Shown: positions 26,941-40,500 of the stretch, one piece after another
Position numbering within the stretch: position 1 is the stretch's first letter
How the letters are laid out: the number at the start of each line of letters is the position of its first letter
DNA from: Lingula anatina
Lineage: Eukaryota; Brachiopoda; Lingulata; Lingulida; Lingulidae
DNA length: 64,000 nucleotides
NCBI RefSeq assembly: GCF_001039355.2
Contig: NW_019773560.1
Coordinates: 21,332-85,331 of the forward strand
Reading direction: 5' to 3'
Notes under the pieces: generated by a model
Database searches by the model: none
What the model was told of the DNA's origin: nothing
Seen by the model: only the letters and a program-made list of their open reading frames with translations
Made by a program: the position numbers and the translations under genes

Positions 26941-29088
26941 TTTTCTTGAAACATCTAGAGTGAGCTTTAACCTCTGAAAGAAAAGTTGATATATGGGGTC
27001 ACTTGACATATAAAATAGCCATATGGCAATAATGTGTGATTTATCCAGCTTCAACCAGTATATTGAGCAGTAAACAGGCTGTAACTTTGTGACTTGACAT
27101 ATTCAATTGCATTTTTTCATTTATTTTCAGAAGAGCCATATGGCTTGCATTTGATAAGTTATGAAAAAGAAAAACCCTCAAAAAGTATCTCTAAACAAAG
27201 GATGTTTGACTTGGAAGTTATGACAAAAGTCAATAAGAATATTCTTATGACTCAGTCTATTTAGATACTTATCGTTCTTTTTCCCCTTTTATAAATTTGA
27301 ATTGACCTTGAAATTTACCAGTATTTAGGAGAGAACACCCACAGGCCCTGATGGCTTGTTTAGAAGGTGATTGCTTCAGTGGGACATTTACCTGATGCTC
27401 AGCTGCTGCATTCTTGTAATAAAAGAGATAATGAACACGGAAGCGCGTACACACACACACACACACACACACACAACCAGAGAGAGAGAGAGAGAGAGCT
27501 AAGACCAAAAACTTATGTAAGCCTTGAAGCTAATCCTTTTTTACTTATATCTTTGATGTAAGCGCTATTGAATATATTTACTGAGAGCACTCCGTTTAAG
27601 GGATCTTGGATATTAACGAAAAACTCCAAAACTAATGCAGCTAATGAAATTTCCTATTAACTTAAAGATAAGATCTAGCAAGCCAAACAATTTTTCAAAG
27701 TTTGTAGTCACAGTGTAACACGAGTGACGTAATATCAGCGTTTTGAGGCTAAAATTGTCTTTTTTTTAATCAAGAATTTCTCTTAAACAAAAAGCCCTAT
27801 TAATACGATTGAAATAGCTATCTAAAAGTTAGCACAAACTCCAGTGATCTCTGTCAGGATTTTCTCTTTTTATTTTTGCTTTTGATTCTCTTCAGCTTTA
27901 TAAATCCACAGATAAACGGTAAAACAATCTGGCAGAGATGTACTGAGTTATGCTAAGATACACACCAATACCACATATTTATCTGTGATATACACGACAA
28001 ATCTTGTCTGTTGTTACGGTAGCGAAATTTATCACCGGTGCAACTGATGTCGGACATAGATGACATATGTATGTACATAAACGCTTGTAAACAGTTTCCC
28101 ACGACCACTACAGTTAGAATTTTTAGCATGAAGTGTATTTAGTTCTTGTATATGCGAACAACAACAAATCACCAGAGCTTAGCTGTTTAGCGTTCCTGTA
28201 CCCTTATAACTCTCTCGTTTGAGATTATATTGTGACTTGTTACATGAAGTTGCAAACCAAAAAAAAAAAAAGGAGCTTTTTCATTTTTTACGCATTTTAA
28301 AACTCACCTTGTTCTCCAACAAAAATGCTTCGTTGTGGGACAAAACTAAGATTGCAAGAGATTTATTTCAAGTCTTTGGTTGCTGTCATATAAATTAAAC
28401 GTTTATCATTAGCATTTCGCAAGATTACTTTCAGACTTTATCGCCAATGATTAGGATTAGCAAACAGTTGTTGCAGTCAATCATACGCTTAACTATTGAC
28501 ACTGTACAAAGAATATGTATGAATTGTCACTTTATCAAAATGCTATAAAGTTGCCATTTTTCTCTCTCTTGGTAACGCTCTATATTACACACTACTTTGT
28601 CTTTTAACAAGGTACATTCCTTTTTTCAGTTAGGCAGCCGCACTTTTTATCCCCCACCCCTCTCTCTCTCCCTCTCTCTCCCCCCTCTCTCTATTTTTTT
28701 CTTTTTCTCTCCTTAGTTAATCACGTTGCAGACTCTATTGTTTTCATCCTCCTCAAAATGGCAATATCCATTATTTTTCGAGAACTAAAGCGGTTATGCA
28801 ATTATAAAAAAGAAAAGAACTTTACGATCTCTTAACTAAGGATTTTCAAAGGCGGAAAAATTGTGCACTTTAAATGAAGGAAGGCAGTTATTTCAGACAA
28901 AAGCAACTTGTTTAGAAAATACTTATTCAGCATTGAGGTCATGTGTGATTATATATCATAAACAACATGCCTATATTTCTATCACGTAAAGGTCACAGAA
29001 CAAAGCCGGCTAGAATTAGAATATCAATAGCGCGTTATCGTTGATTAACTTGGTAAGCTTTCAGCACACTCCGCCATATTGTTTAGCT
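26941..29088. other. Intergenic stretch, no gene seen
   Basis: It holds the probable 5' leader or intron of the minus-strand gene, then AT-rich sequence without convincing exons. Landmarks are the AC/AG microsatellite at 27449-27498 and C/T-rich tracts around 28650-28710. Sequence nearer 29397 becomes more GC-rich, as expected for a promoter. Confidence 0.6.
27449..27498. repeat. Compound (AC)n-(AG)n microsatellite
   Basis: (AC)n at 27449-27475 is followed after a 3-base break by (AG)n at 27479-27498. Short open frames over it are artefacts of the repeat. Confidence 0.95.
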
Positions 29089-29103
29089 GTTGCTAGGGGT
29101 AAG
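29089..29103 (+). promoter_or_regulatory. X-box-like (RFX) site upstream of the 550-aa gene
   Basis: GTTGCT, a 3-bp spacer, then GGTAAG, compared with the RFX X-box consensus GTNRCC-N(0-3)-RGYAAC (one mismatch per half). A perfect single half-site AGCAAC lies at 29124-29129. It is about 290 bp upstream of the ATG at 29397. RFX factors drive ciliary genes; the match is modest and could be chance. Confidence 0.35.
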
Positions 29104-29396
29104 GGGTCGCCCCATTCATACTTAGCAACCTATGCGCTTTGTGCTTAAGTTGACGGTATTATGTGGAGTATTGGCCGAGAATGTGATGTTAATGCCTGCG
29201 CAAATACATGGCTGGCGAATGAGAAATAGGCTTCAAAACGCATAAGTTTGAGGCAATCATCTTAGCGTAACATGTAAACGGACTTGCAGTATCGAGGAGA
29301 GCTCAGTCGATGGTCAACTAGGAGAGATTAACACCTGTGAGGGGTGTTAGACTTAACAAGTTGCTCCTAAAAACATTTAACCTTTTTCTGCTCAAG

Positions 29397-31049
29397 ATGG
29401 CGGAACCTGGGGATGGTTGTAAGGTTGAGAGTCGGAGGCAAGACGCGTTCATGGCCATCGGAAAGGGAATACGGCCTCCCGAGGGTCGCCAACCGAATCC
29501 CTCCAGCGTCCCAGACCTCCCAGTGGTGGAACTGAAACCTTTCGTTCAAAAGGAGTGGAGGCGGGCAAAAAGTTTGCCAAACTACTGGGAGACGAAAATG
29601 TTACGTTTTGCAGCACAAGAGAATGAGGCGGCCGCTGCTGCGGCTATGGCAGTTCATAAAATGGAATTCATCGCACAGAGGGAACTAATGAGTAACATGC
29701 TCGGTTCCATAGGCGGAGGTTCCACGCACCGCGAACACGAGAAGACATTTATCTCAGAGGAGGATGAGCAGGAGGACAAGAATATTAACTCTGCTCGGAG
29801 TAGCAGTAATGTCAGTCCCCGTGGCTACAGCAGCCCTCGGGCTCACACCAAAGATATGTTTCAAAAGTTGCCAAAATTCGGTTTCGCTACAAAACCGGAC
29901 CGAGAGAAATCGACTCTGTCTGAAATTCAAACTGGCAGGAGCGAAAATATCTCTTACAGTTTTCTAAAGAAATCCATGAGTGATGAAGATATAGCCAAAC
30001 AGCAGATGATTCGGTTGTCGGGTCGGAGAGTTAGACCCGGCCTAACGTTCAAATCTCTGCCGGCGAGCCTATACACCTCCTACCAGAGATCGTACACCAT
30101 GCCGCCTACGTCCATGACAAACGAACTAGACTATATAGCCCGAAGTATATACGGAGCTTCTACTCCCATGACTATGGGAGACTACGGCAAAAGTATCCCG
30201 GAGTTCCCACACACACCGTACACATACGATGGAAACTTTTCTAGATCTCACACTCTTCCTTTGATAGAAATAAGAAACACTCCTTTGAAATTAAGGAAAA
30301 AATTCCAGCAGCAGCAACAACTTTTTAGACAACATCGCCGAAAACATCAGCAAAGAAATCCTGATTATGACGCGTATAGAACCGGGGGTATACAGAATAC
30401 CTTACAGGTAATGAACGAAACTGGTCGACCTTTAGGGATCGAACAGCAACTGACATTGGAAATGAAGTCAACTTTAGAGCAGTTAAGGAAGACCAAAACT
30501 GCATACCCCCCACCCCCGTCTCTCGCGGGCTCCGTCAGGGCGGGACAGCCAAGATTTACATCGGGGGTCCCTACCCCGGGGGAGATGATGCTCATACAGG
30601 GGCAAAAATCAAATCAAAAGAAAGGACGCTCAGAAATAGAAGCAATCTCCACATCGCGGGATTATATTGATGAAAACAATGACCGTGGTGCCCAAGAATC
30701 TCGGAGCAAAATGGACAATCATGACTCTGGTATACAAAGTCCAGTAGACGGTCACGCGGACGACGATCACTTAGCTCATGCTCAACTTTTATCAAACGAC
30801 CTAGGCGCTCGTCTGGAAGAACTCGCTGTCGAGGACGCTCAAAAAGCAGACGATTTAGAAATTGACGTTATCCCGGTAGATAATAATGGTGATGACGGCG
30901 ATCCGATTGAAGGCGAACGCGCAGCTTCTGCTGCTAAATCTCATGTCACCAGTAAGACATTCATAACAAACAAGGATACCCCAACAAACACACCAAGACC
31001 AGTTAGCAGTAGCACAGACCTTCCCATTGAATTATCAGGTGATAACTGA
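29397..31049 (+). CDS. Uncharacterised disordered protein, 550 aa, single long exon
   Basis: Not recognised. The frame is open further 5', but the first in-frame ATG is at 29397 (CAAGATGGC, good context). The N-terminal 100 residues look conserved or structured, with WRRAKSLPNYWETKMLRFAA and an Ala run (about 78-84). The rest is low-complexity: acidic 119-127, Ser/Arg/Pro 131-150, a basic Gln-rich stretch 299-321 (five Gln in a row) and an acidic tail from 454. DSGIQS at 443-448 fits the DSGxxS phosphodegron recognised by beta-TrCP. There is no signal peptide or membrane segment. The last codons contain TCAGGTGATA, a possible splice donor, and no nearby AATAAA is seen. A further 3' exon is therefore possible and the true C-terminus may differ. 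Codon use and length make it a real gene. Confidence 0.85.
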   Translation: MAEPGDGCKVESRRQDAFMAIGKGIRPPEGRQPNPSSVPDLPVVELKPFVQKEWRRAKSLPNYWETKMLRFAAQENEAAAAAAMAVHKMEFIAQRELMSNMLGSIGGGSTHREHEKTFISEEDEQEDKNINSARSSSNVSPRGYSSPRAHTKDMFQKLPKFGFATKPDREKSTLSEIQTGRSENISYSFLKKSMSDEDIAKQQMIRLSGRRVRPGLTFKSLPASLYTSYQRSYTMPPTSMTNELDYIARSIYGASTPMTMGDYGKSIPEFPHTPYTYDGNFSRSHTLPLIEIRNTPLKLRKKFQQQQQLFRQHRRKHQQRNPDYDAYRTGGIQNTLQVMNETGRPLGIEQQLTLEMKSTLEQLRKTKTAYPPPPSLAGSVRAGQPRFTSGVPTPGEMMLIQGQKSNQKKGRSEIEAISTSRDYIDENNDRGAQESRSKMDNHDSGIQSPVDGHADDDHLAHAQLLSNDLGARLEELAVEDAQKADDLEIDVIPVDNNGDDGDPIEGERAASAAKSHVTSKTFITNKDTPTNTPRPVSSSTDLPIELSGDN

Positions 31050-34000
31050 TTACTAATGACGAAGGCTGTTGCTGTGATATCTGTTGTATACATATGATAA
31101 TACGTTTCAGTATTAGAAATGGAGATTCATCTTCACATTTTCGTTTTTTTTTTCTTGTTTCTTTCCCTTTTTTTTACATTTAGAGGGGAGTGGGGAGGAT
31201 GCATTTTTGGTATATAAACATAATCAGTGTAAATGAAGTATGATATTTTGTGTGACTGATATTAAGCTCAAGTTTGATTATTTTCCCTTTTTTGTAGATG
31301 ACTAGTTAGCATTTATGTACAAAGAAAAAGCGACAAGATTCAGTTTTCGCTATCAAAGGTGCAGAACATTACACCGATTCGCGTGCCAATTTTTTATGTT
31401 TTGTATCACGAGCTGTGTTCACAGGTTTCTTTTTCACCTCTTTTCTATTTAAATTTTGACGACTTATCTTTAATTGTTTCGGATTATGCTTAAACATGAC
31501 AATGACCTTTTCAGTATGTACATGTATAATATGCCAACAGGATTTTTACCTACCTAGCACCTGTGCCAATCATTTTGTGTTTGTGATGTCACTAGCACAT
31601 GACACATGTCATGCTTCAATTAAAAAAGAACAATTTATGTTACAGACATCGTGTTAAGATGCATTTACAATGCATAATTTTGTTTTAGTTTTATTTCTGG
31701 AAAATCAATCTTGTTTTCATTTTTTAGAATTTCTGTTAAAAATGACACGAAAGAGCGAATCTGAATAGTAAGGCAAAGTAATATGGACAATTTTAAAATT
31801 ATACGGGTCACTTTGAAATTAATGTTATTAATGATAGAATATGGATCGTTTGGTTGATATGAAATTAATTTCAACTTACTCGAACAACTCTTAAATGTCA
31901 AGAATCCCATCGAAAGGAAGACCAGGAAAAGAAGTTTGAAATCAGACACATTTGAGGGAATTAAGCATTCGAACAATTGATAGGTTTGATTAATAATTCA
32001 GCGGTTCACACAAAACGTTAATTATAGCAAATTGTGATTGCAGTTACCGCCATTGATTAGCGATACTTTCTCACAGAGGTATGCCAGCAGAAGCAAATGG
32101 CCACTTGTGTTGAATCATATGAATTACGCATGTTAGCCAAAGCATAGGTCTGGTTGAGCTTGTCTAATGAAACTTTGAAATCTTGATCTTCCATTGTGTA
32201 ATTAGGTTGTGAAAAGCCATGACATTTACTCGTGTACGTGAATTGTCCGTCCTCAGAAACTGTGATATGACGACATTCAGTTATTGAATATTAAATTATG
32301 CAACCTTTATCGTTTGTCTTCTGTTTTTGTATCTTGTCTAAAAGGTTTGAAATCAGATTCTTGGGTTCAAAGGACTATTTCATGCACAATGTCATCGTAG
32401 CAGCAGTAGTAGTGGCAGTGACATTTAGCGGCAACAATATATAGTTACAAGTAGCAGCTTCAAATTGCAATGTTGGCATAAACGTGCGGCAACGAAGACC
32501 AAGTTAGCTCGCAGTGTATGTCGAATAAGGATTAAAATTAAAATCTTTAAAACGCCACGGACTCTAAGCAGCCTTCTCAATACATTATCTATTGATAAGA
32601 TTTCCATATATTATTAAATGAAACGAAACATGCGTTTTGATAAGAAAGGTCCAGGACCCAGGGCTACGAGAAGCATTTTGCCAAAACGTAAGGTAACTGC
32701 CATGGTCACTATTGTAGTTGAGACAAACGGGAGCCTAGGGATATGGGCTATCAGTTTGTCTCATACCGTTCCATTTTCCTAGTACAATATTTGACGAGAA
32801 CATTGCATTAAAAAGCCGGAAACGTCAGATTTCATCTCCAAGGCATGTGCATTTGCGTCAATGTTTTGCGCAATTATTGTAATTTATACAAAACACAATG
32901 CCTTTTGCATTAAAGATATTGGAATAGTCGCGGTCTTGTTCTGTTACGTGCACAGTAACAAAGCAACACTGACATTTCACCTTTCAGTGGCTATGTTAAT
33001 AAATACTGATTCAACACGGCTAATTGATCTCTGCTTGGAGGAAGGGGCAGAGTTAATAAATCGAAACAGTAGTTCAAATATAAGAACAAGACCATGCTTT
33101 CGACCATTATAAAACTGATGCAACTTTCGATCGCCCCTCAAAAAATAAATCTCACTGCAGTATGCATTATTTGATGAAGGTCCGTTTATTGTTCAGCCAA
33201 CGTCAATATTGAATTGAAACAAAGTCCAGACTAACATGCCGGTATATGGTAAGAAAACATTCCCAAGGCCATTTATTTTCACATTTTCAGCGTTATTTGT
33301 CGTGGACCACATCATCGTCTGTCAGAACTGAATTGATGTAATTTTTTAGCAGTTTCCTTCTGGGGAATTCTCATGGATGAGACGCTCAATTTATTGCAGT
33401 TCACTCGGAAATGTAGATGAAATGCTGTAAGATTGATTGTAGCCTTGTTGAAGTAATAAAAACACACTGGAGTGCAACTAAAATATTATTTTGTTATTCC
33501 GACATTTCATTAGAAAAATGTATTGATTCGACGCATCACTATATGAGGGCCCATAAACATCAAGGTACAAATAAACGCAACGCAAAACTCTCGGAAGATA
33601 CATTAAAATCGATTTCTTTTATAATTTGAAAATATGTTTCATAACAATTTCGATCGATTTTTGTATTATCTCAAATGGAGTGGAGTTTATTAGCCGTGTG
33701 TCTCCAAGATCTGCGGAAATAAAGGAACAATGGTGCTCTGCTTAACAGCTGCTCCTCATATATTGTTAAGTGAGTGCACTCCAGCACAAGAGAACGCAAT
33801 TAAAGAAACGTGTCCTTGTGTACATAAAACACGTGGAAAAAGTGCAAAATATTGTACAAAACTAGTGAAAATTTCCCTTTGTGTTTTACTCTTGTCTCGG
33901 TAGCTCGATTTATTGGCATATCTATCCTGCGTCCACTGTCATTTTTGCAAATTGATATCAGTTAAACTAAGGAGTTATAAAACTCGTATTGTAAAAGCTA

Positions 34001-37000
34001 AGCGTCTGAAGCGTTTGGTGCTTTGCTAAAATAAGCGCAGACGACAGAACTAACACCTCTTTGAGCTGTTGGGGAAAATGTAAAACTGGTATCCAAGGTC
34101 AAAATGTCGTGGGCCTTGGCCTTGCAAATCAGTTCTAATTTCTAGCACTGTCGAGCAGACATGTTCCCAGTCCTTGTCATACTATCAATTCAAATTCCCA
34201 AAATGGCGAGATACATTGAATGTTTACCATCATATCAAGAATGACATTAAACTCGGAAAAGGAAATTCAAAGACAAAAAGAGGAAACTGGAAGCACCGTT
34301 ATTCTGATAGGGTAAAACGTTTTTTTTTAACCCAGGACAAACATATAGCCTAGTGGTCTGGGTTGGAAAAGGGTTTATGGAATTTGGGCAGTTGTGTTGA
34401 ATTACATTTGTGAATAAATGCACCGTATCTCATAATGATTGGGCAATGTAAACGACGTAATTTTCAGCGAGTCTGTAAATGCGTAATAGGAACTACTGCA
34501 ATTCGGGGTGAAAATTATTAGGAACAAAGCAAGCTTTTTGTTTCTACAATTAATAACATTTTATGTTTACCACGAGGTACTGGCACTTCCCTTGTAAATG
34601 ATGTCACGGTCAGTTACCTATTAGGTCACAAAATATGGTATGTTATTCAAGTGCAATACTATATACTTCAAACTGACCGTCACCAAACATTTCAAATAAA
34701 CGTGTATTTGAAAGGAAAACAGAGAACACCGCACACGAATAAACAATAAATAACCCGTGAACGGATCTTTTGCGTACATCTTTTATTTGGAACACACAAG
34801 CGAAAAATGAGTGACTTATTACAATAACAATAACACCTTTTCGCAAGGTGCAACATTTTAATGAAGGGCCGTGCCTAACGGCGTAAATACTGTGCTGACG
34901 CGGTAATAATAACCCAAGAGGCGATATGGGGATTAAGGTTTAATTCATTAGCACTTTCGAACGTGTTTTCCTAAGTAAGTAGTGTTTTTCAAGCAAGGGT
35001 TGACGACGCCTCGCATGGAATGCGCTCGTTTTACACCTTTTGGGCCATATTTTGTCAGTTTCTTTAAATTTGTTGGTCTAGCTCGCTCTCCCCGATTTTC
35101 TCAATTGTAATCTTATTTTACACAAGATGTATCAAGGTTTCTATCATAGATGTCGAAGCCTTTCTCCTTTATCACTGACAACTAAATTTAATGACAAATT
35201 AATACCCCCTTCTGCCTAGAGGAAATGCTCCGAAAACACACCGAGCGTAGAAAGTAAGGACTTAAACGGCGAATTTTATTTACCAGTTTGTCACAAGTGA
35301 AGACTACAGAAAGCACACGTGTCTTTAGACAGGTTGGGGAACTTATTAAATATTTGCTGACCACTCAACCTTCATAGATAATGGACAGAGATTGTAATAC
35401 GCTGGACATTGGCTGAAAAGAAAAGTAGTGAATTTAAACAAATACTATCCGCATCAGGGGGTATGTTCGGAGACTTAAGTAGAACACACCTTGTTTGAAA
35501 AATATCACTAATGCCCCTGATTCTACATCAGGCAAAATGTAAGATGTTTTTCGTATGATTGAGTATTTTTCTAGAATATCTCATTCGGGTTTTTCTGAAA
35601 TGAAATATTTGCTCAACGTATTCCCATAACAAATGAGAAGGTTCTACATGCTTTTGGCATGTAGGGCACATGGACAGGAGGGGTTGCCAAGAGCCGGTGA
35701 GTTGCATCATCAAACTTGTAATATTCTCTGCAGCTCAATTAGTGAAATGCTCCTAAAATATTAATTAGTTATTCTTTTGGGGAAATAACGCTCTCAGACA
35801 CCTTGCCTTTGCTGAGTATGAACTCCTCACTTTATATCCTGTCAGTACTCTGTGTCTCCACGCATTTCTTTCTTTTTTGTTGGGGAAAATATTATTTTTT
35901 TAACTTTAAAAGAGAACCACACAGCGTGTAAATTCCAGTTTACTTATAACTGATTAAACGTAAACAAGATTTTCCTCTGTCTTTATTTGCAAATAAAAAA
36001 TTAATGGAATATTCACTGAAATGCTAAGAGTGCTACTTTAAAATGGCAGACTTAAATTCATGTTGTCATGTAACACCATTATCCAGTAATTTATCCATTA
36101 GAATATCTTGAAATACTAATTCTGTTGCACAGGTTAGACTTATTATATATTTATGTATGCTTGATAGCATCACCTTGAACTCGTATCATCTGGCATTTCA
36201 GTTTATTTTTGTTCGTAATGGGCCCTTTGACTCGGAGCGACCTGGCTTATTTAGAAAACCTTGAAGCGTGCCGAGGCAGAAAAAGAAAACAGCAGATCAA
36301 ATTTATTCACAAACAAATATGTCAATGGTAAAACATGGACTTTTTCGGCCAACAAAGGCCTCTACACTATTCTAGGACTGTTTTGATTCAAAATAGGGTG
36401 ACTCCTTTTTTTCCAAAATAAGAATGTGTTTGTAAGGACAACATATATACATTTCACTGTGCACCTGGCACAACTAACACAATAAAAAGAACGACATCCA
36501 TTCTGAAAAATCTAGCTATTATTTCATGCTCAAAAATAGGAGGCTGATTTTATCAAGGAATAAAACACTACCCGAGTGATCAATACACCGATGAGGTTGA
36601 TATGATCAAGGGGTATTTATCTAGTTTTTTAAACGACTTAAAATACGAACTTCGACTGGCCTTAACTCACAATGTCAGAGGATTTGTATCAGACTGAAAT
36701 TAATGATGACCTCGCGAAATTTAATGTTCTTTATTCTTTAAACAGGTGCAGTTAAGTTCTTGGAAGGAGTTTAAGTGCATAGCTGTTCTGTTGCAGTTTG
36801 CAGTAGAAACACGTCATATACCGCCTTGCACCAGATTTTACCGATATGAATGAAGTGAATACATGTAATAATGTATGTACCTCAAATGTATCCTGATTTT
36901 AAGATACATTTCGATAACGTAAAGCCTCCCTTTCGTCTTTGGGTATATTTTGGTTTCTTTTTTTGACTAATGTAAAATAAAATAAAAAAAGTGTTTTAAA

Positions 37001-37318
37001 ATGACTAAAATGGTCTTTTAAGAACATTTTTGATTGCTGCTTTTTGTTTTCTGATTTATTGGCGTTGGTGCATGTAGTCAGGAAGTAGGCCCTTAGGGGC
37101 GGAGAGAAGCCAGCACTGTTGTGCAAGGATCTGGATTTTTCTTGTAAAAACGAACAAACCAAAGTGATCACTAATTATGAATAAGTCAATTTTATTATGT
37201 TCATTTTTAACAAATAGATGATGTCATGATTAATTGAGCAATGATTAGGCTATATCATAAAGTTAATCGCAGTTTATATAGGTTAGAAGTCCTAGAAAGA
37301 TCTAGTCCGTTTCACTTG
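31050..37318. other. 6.3-kb intergenic stretch, nothing recognised
   Basis: AT-rich, with no open frame over about 100 codons, no convincing exon chain, no tRNA-like or rRNA-like sequence and no obvious repeat. The first 300 bp may be 3'UTR or intron of the upstream gene. A minus-strand AATAAA at 37191-37196 could end the ODF3-like transcript. Confidence 0.6.
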
Positions 37319-37542
37319 TTACACCCCATTTCCATAGATTTTTAGATCGATCTATCCCTGTGGGGAGTCTCACTAGATTACTGTCAGCTTGGCCGGCTTA
37401 AGCGTCTGTCCCGCCTACTAAAAGCTGTAAGGGGGTAATTAACTATGGTGCCCGTTCGGCTGACTGCAATTTAGCGTGAACCCCCAGGGAGTTAGGTCGA
37501 TCTAAATCTTAATCTCTAGATCGATCTAAATCTCTGGGAAAG
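37319..37542. mobile_element. Foldback MITE (TAGATCGATC family) in the 3'UTR of the ODF3-like gene
   Basis: About 224 bp, the reverse orientation of the element at 20088. It shares GGGGAGTCTCACTAGATTAC, GGTAATTAACTATGG, TAGCGTGAACCCCCAGGGAG and the TAGATCGATCTA ends. Its right edge lies about 5 bp from the stop codon (37548-37550) of the neighbouring minus-strand gene, so it forms most of that gene's proximal 3'UTR. Confidence 0.85.
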
Positions 37543-37547
37543 CACTC

Positions 37548-40500
37548 TTAGTCTGACACGTCCGCCAATGTGATCATAGGCATGACGAACTGAGAGTGCC
37601 GAGTTCCCATCGTGAATTTTGGATTAGATTTCATGTGCACAGTCACTAACTGCGGATTGTGTGCCCCGGGTCCTGGCTTCTGTGTCTTGTCCCCAGGCTG
37701 GGAAGTGCGCCCTTTCAGACTGAAATGCACGGGCCGTTTCTTATACACGCTCGCGTCGACAATCTTGTAATGATTCGGTCCTGGGGTTTTCGTGTCGTAA
37801 GAATTGGCGTTTCGTGCCGTCATGGTGAAGCTCGGATTTCCGCGTTTGTCAGGCACTTTTGATCCGAGAGTGGATGGAACAGAGTAGGAGTTTGGAGCTG
37901 GGATGTTGTCGGTGGGTCGATATCGGGTTCTCAGGCCGATGGAGTAAGCAGGTGCTTTCCTTTCTTTCACGGGCTTCACTTTGTCGCAGTTGTATGCACC
38001 TGGACCCGGAGTATGGAATTTAGCTGAAATGAAAGGGAGGAAATATTAAGGCTACTCATCTAAAGGTATAGTTATATTTATTGTTTTATTGCCTTTTTGC
38101 AATGGATTCTGTACGAAATCTCAGATGTTTGTTGTCGTAACGGGAAAATTGGGACTGGTTCACTTGTGTATCGTTTTACTTTTCCTTTTATTCATTGGGG
38201 ATGAGTAGAGTGTGGTAGGTGATTCGATTGCGGTTAGTGAATCGTCATAATGAGCCCATTGCGTTTTGGGATTTTCAAGTAGGCCAATTAATGGCAAATC
38301 AATGAAGTCATCAATATCACAGTTGCAAGCACAAAGAACCCGCTTTCTACCCAAAAGATATCTTTACAATGTGCTGTATTCATTCAGGTACTGAATGAGT
38401 GAATGTTTTGAGTCTCATTCAGGTAAGTTGAACAAGATATGTTATTAGGCCTGCCGCCTTAGCCAATCTAACGGCAAACGGATCCCTCTTCAAACATTAA
38501 GTAGGGATTTTAGATCCACTTCATCTTGCTAAACTAGTTAATCTGAATATCGACCATGGTTTTTGCTTATATCCTGTCAGCTGTTTACATACCCTGCAAA
38601 GCTACATAATACATATCTTTGCCAGTTCAGACCTTAAAAACTATACCCCCCCCCCCCCAAAAAAAAAGAAAGAAATAAATAAAAATAAAATAAAATAAAA
38701 AAATTGATGTCGATATTTCTTTCTGAAATGTACAGTAAGACTTTACTTCAAGTGAATCATTTGATTAAGATGACATAAAACATAGGAGCCATCAGCTATT
38801 CGTGAATAACAGAAAATTGTTTTTTTTTTTCAAGAAAAATCCGATTCTACGGGAAAATACCTGGTACTTGTAGGGTACCTTAAACAATGCCACCGGTTGC
38901 CAGATTACTTCAATTTATATTTTTGCTCTTTTTCAGTGATCACATGTTGGAGAACTTGTTAAGATATACAGGTATGTCCAATTTATACCCCTCACTCACA
39001 TAGCTCCTTTTGTCTCCCAGCGAACGAATATCTGGGGTTTCCATTGCCTCCTCTTCGCGTGAGGGAGGGGTTCACATGATAAATAGGTCCCGGGGAGCAG
39101 TCCGTATTAGCTGGAGAGGAAAAATGATAAGCATTAATGCAAAGGTTTGCTTTAAAATATCATCTTTTTCTGAGTAAAACTTTACAATAATGCTAAATCT
39201 AAGAAGCAAAGAAAACTTTTACGATTAAAATAAATGAATAAATAAATTATTAAAATAAAAAAGATAAGATTTTGATTTTTATCTGAACAGGCATCGGAAT
39301 AAGAATTAATTGTGGTTTCAACTTGGCCCTAACATTTCTCCTATCAATATTATAACAAAGATCATTGCCATGAAGTGATAAAGATATGATCTTTAAATTA
39401 CAAACGAGATCTGCCTAATTTGTACCTGTGATTGATAGTGAATATAATATGATTTCTGAAAAAAAACTTACGAGCAAACTTCTGTCCAAATGAATACCCT
39501 GGGTTCTTGACTCTGGTTGGATCGTGACCGTTGGCCCCGATGGTTGGAGGCAACATATAGGCGGGACCTGGACCTATAGAATTAAATATGAAACATAAAA
39601 AAGAATGAGAAAAAATCCCTCCAAATTGCTAGGTTGACCGCCAATTGTATGGGTCATTTAGTCTAACATATGGTTCCGTATATATTCAAATGCCCAGTAG
39701 AATTCCACTGTGGTAGTATTATATTATGACTTTGTTCTTTGCCACCACGGTCGATATGATAATTGGTTACATTTCACACAATGGTAATCTGTGCATTATA
39801 AAACAATGAAGTAAGTTTCAGATCAATCCAGTCAATAATGAAGATATTGAAGCAGTTAGCTATGTATACCACATTTCTGCCGAAGTTTCTATTGAGAGAA
39901 TGACTGAAAGTACGTTGTTAGTTCTTTATATCATAACAAAGTTATTTAACATATCTATTTGATTTCTCTATTTTTCCGAACTAAATAAATTTTCTTTTTT
40001 CCCCACGTTACATCCCATCAATGCACCCCATCAGTGCATTTCAGAAGATGGATGGCTTTACAGCTTGGCGCGATAAATGCAACACGCCAAAATTACAAAT
40101 GAACAACTTTGCATTAAATGGCTTAGCAGGTACTGGTTCTATTTGAAACTGTATTCTCATACCACAAAAATGTGAGTGCCGTATTATTTTAAAAATGCCT
40201 GAACTTGCATCAAGGCGTGATTTTTAATTCAGGTTTGGCATAATCCACTCGATCACTGTGAATGTGTGCGTGTGATCGAGCTCCTTAATTAGATCATCAA
40301 GAACTTGTGTGGTTGCCTAGGAAATTGCGGAGATCAACTATACGGATTGATCTTCAGTGTAATTAACCAGTACTTCACCGCTGAGATAAAGTATGTAACC
40401 GCTTCATGCTACTAAAAATACGACAGAAAGTATCTAGACAAGTGACTATCATAGATGAAATGCCCAAATTTATATCGCAAATACGCATGCAGAGTGTTTT

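Noticed and set aside
29337-29396. Upstream extension of the 550-aa gene by 20 codons
   Set aside because: It starts at GTG, not ATG; the first ATG with good context is 29397.
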